Shown: in pieces, positions 57,923-64,000 of the stretch
Numbering within the stretch: the stretch's first letter is position 1
Layout of the letters: each line of letters begins with the position of its first letter
Assembly (NCBI RefSeq): GCF_052056485.1
Contig: NZ_CP183948.1
Span: forward strand, 5,642,001 to 5,706,000
DNA length: 64,000 nt
Reading direction: 5' to 3'
Source: Paenibacillus_AQ nitricinens
GTDB lineage: Bacteria > Bacillota > Bacilli > Paenibacillales > Paenibacillaceae
The notes under the pieces: generated by a model
The model's database searches: none
Told to the model about the DNA's origin: nothing
The model's input: only the letters and a program-made list of their open reading frames with translations
Made by a program: the position numbers and the translations under genes

Positions 57923-59875
57923 CTATGATGATGGCTCTTCATCCTTGAGTGCCTCAAGAATTTGACTAGCCAGCTTTTCGCCAATAGAAAGTGATTTGAA
58001 ATCCTCTATGGAGGCTTCTTTAATTTTCTTTAGCGATCCGAAATGCTTAAGCAGCGCCTTGCGCCGCTTCTCGCCTATACCTGGTATGGAATCCAGTTTA
58101 GAAGTAACCATGGACTTCCCACGTTGTTCACGGTGGAAGGTGATGGCGAATCTATGGACCTCATCCTGAATCCGTTGCAACAGATAAAATTCCTGACTAT
58201 CACGAGCCAAAGCGACGGGTTCCGGCGGATCTCCAACCAAAAGCTGAGCCGTCTTATGCTTATCATCCTTAACGAGACCACAGACCGGAATGAATAACCC
58301 CAGCTCGTTCTCCAGAATATCAATCGCTGAAGATATCTGCCCTTTACCACCATCGACTACAATAAGATCCGGTATCGGCAGGTTCTCTTTCAGCACCCGT
58401 TCGTACCGACGCCTGATGACCTCGCGCATCGTTCCATAATCATCCGCACCCACTACCGTACGAACCTTATATTTACGATACTCTTTTCGTGCGGGCTTGC
58501 CATCAATGAAGACAACCATCGCAGAGACCGGATTAGTCCCTTGAATATTCGAGTTATCGAACGCCTCGATCCGGCTTAAGCGTTCGAGCCCCAAGCTCTC
58601 GCCTAAGCTCATTGCAGCACCAGAGGTACGTACTTCATCTCGTTCAATAAGCCGGAACTTCTCGTCGATTGCGACTGTTGCATTTTGGCAGGCCATACCG
58701 ACCATCTGCTTCTTGAGGCCACGCTGCGGCACTAGTACTTTGGTGCCGAGCCACTCCTGGAGAATAGAGGCGCCACCTGCAGCATCAACAACACCTGCTG
58801 CTGATGCTTCAGCAGCGGCCATTTCACGGGCCTCAACTTCTTCAGGCGATTCAGGGGTATCTTCCCCCTTTTGCAGATCTTCTTCGGCTGGAGCGGCAAT
58901 GACAATCGCCGGTTTAGCTTCTTTATCAACCACTGCTTCCTCATCAAGCACATCCGGCAGAAGAATCTCCTGCGGCAGAGCAGGATTATCACTGTAATAC
59001 TGCGTCACATAAGACATAAAGTCACTATAGGCTTCCCCATAGAATGGAAAGACAGAGGAGTGGCGCTGAATCATCTTCCCTTGTCTCATGTACAGAATCT
59101 GTACACACATCCATCCCTTGTCTACCGCATAACCAAATACGTCCCGATCCTTAGTATCTGTGGTGTTAATCTTCTGTTTCTCCATCAATGCATCAATATG
59201 GATAATTTGATCCCGCAGTTCCTTTGCCCGTTCAAAATATAATTCCTCAGCAGCTTCCTGCATCTTCTGCTGTAGATCCTTCTTAACCGCATCATGACCT
59301 CCGCTCAGAAAAGCAGCGATATCTTGCGTAATCTGCTCATACTCGGATTTCTGCACTTCCTTCTCGCACGGCGCCAAGCATTGGCCCATGTGATAGTAAA
59401 GACAGACTTCCTTTGGCATTACGCCACATTTACGGAGCGGATACATACGATCGAGGAGCTTTTTCGTTTGCTGTGCAGCATAACCGTTAGGATAAGGGCC
59501 GAAATATTTTGCTTTATCTTTAATCACCCGGCGTGTGACTTCAAGCCGAGGGTGAGTTTCATTCGTTATTTTAATATAAGGAAATGTCTTATCGTCCTTC
59601 AGAAGCACGTTATAACGCGGCATATGCTTCTTAATCAGATTGCACTCGAGAATGAGCGCTTCCATGTTGCTGGACGTAACAATATATTCGAAATCAGCAA
59701 TGTTAGCGACAAGCCGCTGCGTTTTACCATTATGACTGCCTGTAAAATAAGAACGAACCCGGTTCTTAAGTACCTTCGCCTTCCCCACATAAATAATGGT
59801 GCCTTCTTCATTCTTCATCAGATAGCACCCGGGCAGATCGGGTAATAGAGCCAGTTTATTGCGGATGTTGTCCAA
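57923..59875 (-). CDS. uvrC: UvrABC system protein C
   Basis: A 650-residue nucleotide excision repair nuclease, starting at TTG 59875 behind GGAGGGG. Residues 14-43 are the GIY-YIG nuclease that makes the 3' cut (GCYLMKNEEGTIIYVGKAKV). A Cys cluster is at 150-170 (KCGVMPKEVCLYYHMGQCLA). The UVR domain that binds UvrB is at about 198-234. The RNase H-like 5' nuclease follows from about 430 (RIEAFDNSNIQGTNPVSAMV and LIVVDGGKGQ), and the tandem HhH domain ends the protein (IPGIGEKRRKALLKHFGSLK). Bacillus UvrC is about 598 residues; an Ala/Glu-rich insert of about 55 residues sits at 316-370. Confidence 0.97.
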   Translation of the reverse strand: MDNIRNKLALLPDLPGCYLMKNEEGTIIYVGKAKVLKNRVRSYFTGSHNGKTQRLVANIADFEYIVTSSNMEALILECNLIKKHMPRYNVLLKDDKTFPYIKITNETHPRLEVTRRVIKDKAKYFGPYPNGYAAQQTKKLLDRMYPLRKCGVMPKEVCLYYHMGQCLAPCEKEVQKSEYEQITQDIAAFLSGGHDAVKKDLQQKMQEAAEELYFERAKELRDQIIHIDALMEKQKINTTDTKDRDVFGYAVDKGWMCVQILYMRQGKMIQRHSSVFPFYGEAYSDFMSYVTQYYSDNPALPQEILLPDVLDEEAVVDKEAKPAIVIAAPAEEDLQKGEDTPESPEEVEAREMAAAEASAAGVVDAAGGASILQEWLGTKVLVPQRGLKKQMVGMACQNATVAIDEKFRLIERDEVRTSGAAMSLGESLGLERLSRIEAFDNSNIQGTNPVSAMVVFIDGKPARKEYRKYKVRTVVGADDYGTMREVIRRRYERVLKENLPIPDLIVVDGGKGQISSAIDILENELGLFIPVCGLVKDDKHKTAQLLVGDPPEPVALARDSQEFYLLQRIQDEVHRFAITFHREQRGKSMVTSKLDSIPGIGEKRRKALLKHFGSLKKIKEASIEDFKSLSIGEKLASQILEALKDEEPSS

Positions 59876-59925
59876 AATGATCCCCTCCAGCTAAATTGGA
59901 CCCATGATTAGTTGGCATTCAGCAC

Positions 59926-59962
59926 ACAAAACGCCTCCGGAATGAACCGAAGGCGCTGAGCG
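59926..59962 (-). terminator. Terminator of trxA
   Basis: On the minus strand GCGCCTTCGG-TTCATT-CCGGAGGCG is followed by TTTTG, about 35 bases past the trxA stop. Confidence 0.75.
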
Positions 59963-59996
59963 GCAGGGCCGAGGCCCGAACAGTAGCATTTAACAA

Positions 59997-60314
59997 TTAT
60001 TGATGTTTAGCTACGATATTTTTCAGGGATTCTTTGGAGTTCAATCCCACAACTTTATCTACCGGTTGACCGTCTTTGAAGAAGATCAGGGTTGGGATAC
60101 TCATCACGCCAAAACGGGAAGCCGTTTCCGGATTCTCATCCACATTCAATTTAGCAATCTTCACGCTGTCTCCCAGTTCTGCGGACAATTCGTCCAAGAT
60201 TGGAGCAATCATCTTACAAGGACCACACCAAGGAGCCCAGAAGTCTACTACTACAGTACCTTGACCTTCCACTTCGTTACTGAAGGTTTGGTCAGACACA
60301 TTCACGATAGCCAT
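59997..60314 (-). CDS. trxA: Thioredoxin
   Basis: A 105-residue protein of standard length with the active site WAPWCGPCKMIAPIL, the buried Asp in VVVDFWAP, the cis-Pro in GVMSIPTLIFFKDGQ and the closing VVGLNSKESLKNIV. It reduces disulfides in ribonucleotide reductase, peroxiredoxins and others, using thioredoxin reductase and NADPH. AGAGGAGGAACAATATC precedes ATG 60314. It lies upstream of uvrC but has its own terminator. Confidence 0.97.
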   Translation of the reverse strand: MAIVNVSDQTFSNEVEGQGTVVVDFWAPWCGPCKMIAPILDELSAELGDSVKIAKLNVDENPETASRFGVMSIPTLIFFKDGQPVDKVVGLNSKESLKNIVAKHQ

Positions 60315-60670
60315 GATATTGTTCCTCCTCTAAGTTTTACGAAGCTTTACTCCATTCTAAACCAAAGCTTAGTTTATGGAAGTTACTCCGAAAATATAAG
60401 TTAATAAGTTGTTCATGTAATATGATAACCAAATTACCACTTACCGACACAATTCCAGTATAACATATCTTTAAGGGATATGTTATATATCACATACAAT
60501 TATATTGCCCTCAAACTAATTTTATTTACGTTACTCTTTTCTTTACAATCTCCCCAGCCTTTCGGTATACTCTAAGAAAGCGCATTAAATGTCAATGACT
60601 TATTTCATAATGGTCAACTCAATTTGCATCTTAACAATACAGGCATTGTCCCTGTAAGGAGGCAGAAGCT
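60315..60670. other. Gap between trxA and the small membrane peptide gene
   Basis: 356 bases, AT-rich. It holds the trxA and peptide promoters, which I could not fix precisely. No other gene, repeat or hairpin stands out. Confidence 0.4.
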
Positions 60671-60826
60671 ATGGATGTCAACGCGCAAGTACGGGACCCA
60701 CGAGAACATATCAACGAAGAACCCCGCAATGATCTAGGCGATTTAATGAACGGATTTTTCGGAATGACTGCATTTATGACCGTTGTCTTTTTCGGCATGG
60801 TTATCATTAAGTTCATTTCGGAGTAA
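60671..60826 (+). CDS. 51-residue single-pass membrane peptide (YqzM-like)
   Basis: An ATG at 60671 lies behind AAGGAGG (eight bases) and opens a 52-codon frame ending TAA 60826. A charged N-terminus (VRDPREHINEEPRNDLGDLM) is followed by one hydrophobic helix (GMTAFMTVVFFGMVIIKFI) ending in Ser-Glu. The length, the polar head and the closing KFI resemble B. subtilis YqzM, a membrane peptide of unknown function. That likeness is weak. A terminator follows directly, which supports a real gene. Confidence 0.75.
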   Translation: MDVNAQVRDPREHINEEPRNDLGDLMNGFFGMTAFMTVVFFGMVIIKFISE

Positions 60827-60844
60827 GGGAATCATCACAATATA

Positions 60845-60900
60845 AACAGAGGCCGTCTCAAAAGTAGTAAATGCTACTTATCGGGCGGCTTCTGTTTTTA
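60845..60900 (+). terminator. Terminator of the small membrane peptide gene
   Basis: AACAGAGGCCG...CGGCTTCTGTT with an inner GTAG/CTAC hairpin, then TTTT, about 20 bases past the stop. Confidence 0.75.
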
Positions 60901-60904
60901 AGGG

Positions 60905-61050
60905 TGATTAGGGGAAATCTCCCTGATAATAGCCGATAATTACTATAATTGAATGGAATCAGGGAATTTGTCCCTAATAATCAGGAGAATATCCGTTTTC
61001 GTTGATGAATCAGTTGTATTTTAGGGAGATATTCCCTTATTATTCATCAG
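60905..61050. repeat. Three AGGGA/TCCCT mini-hairpins, intergenic repeat element
   Basis: AGGGGAAATCTCCCTGATAA (60909), CAGGGAATTTGTCCCTAATA (60961) and TAGGGAGATATTCCCTTATT (61022) share a GGGA...TCCCT stem followed by an AT-rich ATAAT segment, about 52-60 bases apart. No reading frame. It looks like a dispersed intergenic element. Confidence 0.55.
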
Positions 61051-61085
61051 AGTCAGTATGCCATGGCAGCCAGAGGCTGCAAGCA

Positions 61086-61128
61086 GAAAAGCGATCCTCC
61101 AATAAAAGGAGAATCGCTTTTCTTTTGA
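61086..61128 (-). terminator. Terminator of the dnaB-dnaI operon
   Basis: AAAAGCGATCCTCC pairs with GGAGAATCGCTTTT around AATAAAA, with a T run on the minus strand (CGCTTTTCTGCTT), 28 bases past the dnaI stop. Confidence 0.75.
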
Positions 61129-61155
61129 ATGTTACGGTTATGAATATTTAAAGTT

Positions 61156-62112
61156 TTATCTAATCGTCCCCCGCTGATTTTCTCCATGCAGTGGAATAAC
61201 ATCCACAAAAGGAGCAATACGATCCATCAGACGTTGACCTTTATAAATTTCCTCGCCATCCTTACTTGTGAAGCTAAGATGTTTCTCCAAACCGTCGAGC
61301 GGATAATTCGAGGTATAGAACGTTGGTTTACGGTTCATCCGATAATTCAGAATCGCACCAAGCACATGATCGCGCGCCCATGGATTCAAATTCTCCGCAC
61401 CGATGTCATCAAAAATAAGTAAATCGCAGTTTTTCAGCGTATCAACGGTTTCCTTCATCTTCTGGCCGTCCATCATAATCGATTTTAAATCCTCGATAAA
61501 ATCCGGCATATATACGATAACTCCAGTATAGCCGGCAACAGCAAGCTCATGAAGCAAGTAACACATCAGAAACGTTTTACCCGTTCCGAAGGTTCCATGT
61601 ACATAAATCCCGCGTGAAGTCAGACCTTCCTCTTTCACGCTCGTAATATAATCAAATATTTTATTAACCGCCGAGACACGGCGTGGATCCTTGCCCATAA
61701 TATCTATTTCATCATAACCGCCATTGAGCACACGCTCGTCCACATAAAAGCTACGGATACGTTTGCGGATGCTATCCTGATTATCTTGTGCCACTTTAAG
61801 CCGGCATGCCGTCTTGCGTTCATATAAGTCCGCCGAACCATTCACGCTCTCTACCGTAAGTTTGCTAAAGTGACCAGGGAAATCATTCGGACATTTCTCT
61901 AGACCCGGACAGTTCGCACAGTGACGGCTTTCCTCTACATATTGATACAGGCGGCTCATATGAAGCCGCAGTCGCGAATCATCTAACTCAGGATGTTCAG
62001 ACTGTAATGCCTTCACAAGTGGATGATTGAATAACTCCTGTTCAAGATCGCGTTGACGCTGCCGTAGAGTTGGATTGTTGATCGAACGAAGCACATCGCC
62101 CATAGACTCCAT
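61156..62112 (-). CDS. dnaI: Primosomal helicase loader DnaI
   Basis: A 318-residue AAA+ protein. The N-terminal helicase-binding domain has a zinc site, SRHCANCPGLEKCPNDFPGH (C-x2-C-x5-C plus His). The AAA+ domain shows Walker A YVHGTFGTGKTFLMCYLLHE, Walker B NCDLLIFDDIGAENLN and sensor 1 PTFYTSNYPLDGLE. It loads the replicative helicase onto DNA at the origin and at restarted forks, together with DnaB and DnaD. It starts 18 bases after dnaB, the usual Bacillus operon order. GGTGGAACT precedes ATG 62112. Confidence 0.96.
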   Translation of the reverse strand: MESMGDVLRSINNPTLRQRQRDLEQELFNHPLVKALQSEHPELDDSRLRLHMSRLYQYVEESRHCANCPGLEKCPNDFPGHFSKLTVESVNGSADLYERKTACRLKVAQDNQDSIRKRIRSFYVDERVLNGGYDEIDIMGKDPRRVSAVNKIFDYITSVKEEGLTSRGIYVHGTFGTGKTFLMCYLLHELAVAGYTGVIVYMPDFIEDLKSIMMDGQKMKETVDTLKNCDLLIFDDIGAENLNPWARDHVLGAILNYRMNRKPTFYTSNYPLDGLEKHLSFTSKDGEEIYKGQRLMDRIAPFVDVIPLHGENQRGTIR

Positions 62113-62130
62113 AGTTCCACCTCTCTTTCA

Positions 62131-63669
62131 TTACGGCGCTTGGGAGACGCCTTTTTTCTTGCTGGCTTTAATTTCTGCCGCTTTCTTCATCATCGCCGCG
62201 AATTCCTCTTCCGATACCGTTCCTGCACTTCCATCGTCAAGCCCAATCGGAATTTCCGGTTTAGCGGATCGACCTGTATTTTTAGCATATGAACGTGATC
62301 GAGATCCTGCCGCCGTGTTAGTTGTAGCTCCCTTGCCTTTCACTTTGGACTGATCCCTGATATATTTTACAGCCTTTTCGTAGGTGTTCACCTGTTTAAC
62401 CAGCATATTGGAAGCGATAGCCTCCACAAAATTGCGGTTCATTCGCTGTTCTCCACCTGAGGCTACCATAGTCATTAAGTAATGAATAAGTACATTAATT
62501 ACTTCACCGCTTAGCTTATAGTTCAAATCTATTTTCTCGAACATATCCATCAAATGACTGGGTACTGCACCTGGGAAAAAAGTTTGAAGCAGCCGCGTAT
62601 AAGGTTCGTTCCGCAGCATCATATTATATTGGTGGATGTCACATTTGGACAAAAATTGTGGTGGTACTTCTACATAATACTCCATCTCTACAGATTGCTC
62701 CGGTGGTGCTATAGAATCATCATTCTCTTCAGAGGCACTGGAACGGATGGAAACAACCTTAGCAGCAGCAACTTCACGCTTTTCTTGTCGTTTCATATCC
62801 TGCCTGAAATGCTGGCTCGCTTTATATTGCAGTGCATCCAGAATAACCTCACCATCCGGTGCGAACACGCCATCTTCATCCAGCAGACGACATAAATCCT
62901 GCGGACTGAGTTCGTACTTATGAGCTACATAGTTAATAACACCCATTTGAGTATGGTCAAAACGCAATTTTTCTACATGAGCCCGGTTTACAGACTCCCG
63001 CGGAAAACGCAAAATAATATCACTATATCCAATCGCTTGTTCTCCAGATTCACGCATGCCAGGCTGACGCACAGTTGCTACTTCTGCAAGTGCCTGCTCC
63101 AGCTCATAATCAATGACATGTGTATTAAGTTGAAAAATATCATAAAAAGGCACGGAGATATTCTCTTTGCCTATGGATCTGCGACTCCACTCTTCTGGCT
63201 CTCGGTTCCAGAATTGTTCCCGTAAGGACAGCACAGCAAATTTGCCGATTTTATCGCGTAACAGCAACGTCAAATGCTGAGTGGCAAAAAAGTCAGCTGG
63301 CGATAGCGGCGGCATAAGCTCATATTCATATAAGTAATCATCAGTTTCCGGTACATAGATTCGACAGGTCTGTAGCAGACCTACCGCTTCTAACCGGGAA
63401 GCCTGATCTATTAAATATTTGCGGCCTTTCTCATTCGGTTCAACGCCTAGCGTCATAAATAATCTGCGCTGCTGCTCCACTCCAGAATAGCCAATGCTAT
63501 CTGCTGGCACATGTTCAACCAGCAAGCGATAGAAACTGATTGCAAAAGCTCCTACCATAGGCTGATACACAGAGCTAAGCATACGTCCATCTATAACACT
63601 AAGACCAAATTCGCGGGAAACGCAGTACCGATGATGTTCGGTGAAATGATGTAAGTTACTCATGCGCAT
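62131..63669 (-). CDS. dnaB: Replication initiation/membrane attachment protein DnaB
   Basis: A 512-residue protein of the DnaB/DnaD family of low-GC Gram-positives (unrelated to E. coli DnaB). The N-terminal winged-helix part has SVIDGRMLSSVYQPMVGAFA and LSPADFFATQHLTLLLRDKI. The C-terminal DnaD-like domain holds YTRLLQTFFPGAVPSHLMDM and, after a helix, LSGEVINVLIHYLM. A basic disordered tail ends at KASKKKGVSQAP. It helps load DnaC helicase with DnaI and tethers the origin to the membrane. Start ATG 63669 lies nine bases after AAGGGGG. First gene of dnaB-dnaI. nrdR, its usual upstream neighbour, is not within the window. Confidence 0.93.
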   Translation of the reverse strand: MRMSNLHHFTEHHRYCVSREFGLSVIDGRMLSSVYQPMVGAFAISFYRLLVEHVPADSIGYSGVEQQRRLFMTLGVEPNEKGRKYLIDQASRLEAVGLLQTCRIYVPETDDYLYEYELMPPLSPADFFATQHLTLLLRDKIGKFAVLSLREQFWNREPEEWSRRSIGKENISVPFYDIFQLNTHVIDYELEQALAEVATVRQPGMRESGEQAIGYSDIILRFPRESVNRAHVEKLRFDHTQMGVINYVAHKYELSPQDLCRLLDEDGVFAPDGEVILDALQYKASQHFRQDMKRQEKREVAAAKVVSIRSSASEENDDSIAPPEQSVEMEYYVEVPPQFLSKCDIHQYNMMLRNEPYTRLLQTFFPGAVPSHLMDMFEKIDLNYKLSGEVINVLIHYLMTMVASGGEQRMNRNFVEAIASNMLVKQVNTYEKAVKYIRDQSKVKGKGATTNTAAGSRSRSYAKNTGRSAKPEIPIGLDDGSAGTVSEEEFAAMMKKAAEIKASKKKGVSQAP

Positions 63670-63914
63670 CTACGGATACCCCCTTGTTTTCACGAATTCA
63701 TACAGGATTCTATTCTATCATAAAAAACGTCGCCGGAAATGTAAATAAACTACCAATTCCGACTCTTTTCGCTATATAATCAGCTTTTTCTTACGAATAT
63801 CTGCCTCTATTAAACAAGAAGAAACGGCTTCGCTGTCCTCTGGAAGAGGAAGGTTCCGTTTCTCGCTGAATTTCAAAATTGATTCTTAGCGTAGAACTAA
63901 AAGCTTATATGTTC
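63670..63914. other. Gap upstream of dnaB
   Basis: About 245 bases with no gene. An imperfect hairpin (GAAACGG near 63822, CCGTTTC near 63854) could be a weak terminator or a leader structure, without a T run. Confidence 0.4.
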
Positions 63915-63943
63915 AAAAAAACGACTCTTACATCAGAGCCGCA
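63915..63943 (-). terminator. Terminator of the gene beyond the right edge
   Basis: On the minus strand CGGCTCT-GATGTA-AGAGTCG is followed by seven T. Confidence 0.65.
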
Positions 63944-63961
63944 GGTCTTCCAATTAAATCT

Positions 63962-64000
63962 TTAAAACATCTTGTAACCGCCAAAGCGCAGTTTTTGAAT
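63962..64000 (-). CDS. Possible C-terminal end of a gene entering from the right edge
   Basis: On the minus strand one frame reads IQKLRFGGYKMF and stops at TAA (63962), 19 bases before a terminator. The other open frame (through the terminator) is less likely. Twelve residues are too few to name. In bacilli speD and nrdR often lie here; the sequence does not decide. Confidence 0.35.
   Translation of the reverse strand: MQKLRFGGYKMF

Noticed and set aside
59294..59845. A 183-codon plus-strand frame opposite uvrC
   Set aside because: Antisense to the GIY-YIG and UVR parts of uvrC; no homology or ribosome binding site.

Overview
The window looks like chromosomal DNA of a spore-forming, low-to-moderate GC Firmicute, most likely Paenibacillus. 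Support: the dnaB-dnaI primosome pair, ecsA-ecsB, a Gram-positive sdhCAB operon, ktr potassium uptake behind a c-di-AMP riboswitch, very large secreted enzymes ending in S-layer homology (SLH) repeats, a Tat-exported metallophosphoesterase, a YjcZ-like peptide, a YheC/YheD spore-coat protein, and strong AGGAGG ribosome binding sites. No prophage, insertion sequence, CRISPR array, tRNA or rRNA was seen.

Layout. 1-4200: an LtaS-like membrane sulfatase cut by the window edge, a COG0402 deaminase behind a purine-class riboswitch, a small lipoprotein, the wreck of an ABC exporter, and a GNAT acetyltransferase. 4378-5760: an operon of three small helical proteins (at least two clearly related) and an Arg/Lys-rich protein. 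5958-12272: a 1719-residue cell-surface enzyme joining a purple-acid-phosphatase-like phosphoesterase to a GH8 glycanase, with a divergent AraC regulator. 12371-23273: three glycosyltransferases and a sugar-nucleotidyltransferase, a 1681-residue protein made of about 147 decapeptides, a YheC/YheD ATP-grasp protein and phosphatidylserine decarboxylase. 23347-30300: a 2317-residue SLH-anchored GH3 enzyme with permuted domains. 30785-48643: Fur-controlled siderophore-binding lipoprotein, phosphoglycerate mutase, an AraC regulator, a MocR regulator with its divergent flavin oxidase, an aminotransferase, a YjcZ-like peptide, a DEAD-box helicase-ecsA-ecsB operon, SDR, CheX, LysR, histidinol phosphatase, nitroreductase, and a DUF3891-ykuE-GNAT operon. 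48831-64000: sdhCAB with a divergent LysR, ktrB-ktrA, a CPBP protease, uvrC, trxA, a 51-residue membrane peptide, dnaI and dnaB.

How they work together. The most coherent accessory unit is 4378-5760 plus 12371-22395: sugar activation, three transferases, a long repetitive fibre-like protein, Lys/Arg-rich tails on several members, a spore-coat-type ATP-grasp protein, and sigma-K-like CATANNNTA/G sequences before several units. I infer a spore-surface (coat, crust or exosporium) glycoprotein or fibre system; the sequence does not prove it. The two SLH giants are probably wall-anchored polysaccharide degraders, each preceded by a palindrome of the kind LacI-family repressors bind. Two riboswitches stand out: a C74-type purine riboswitch arranged so that ligand binding should turn the deaminase on, and a ydaO-class c-di-AMP riboswitch in front of ktrB-ktrA.
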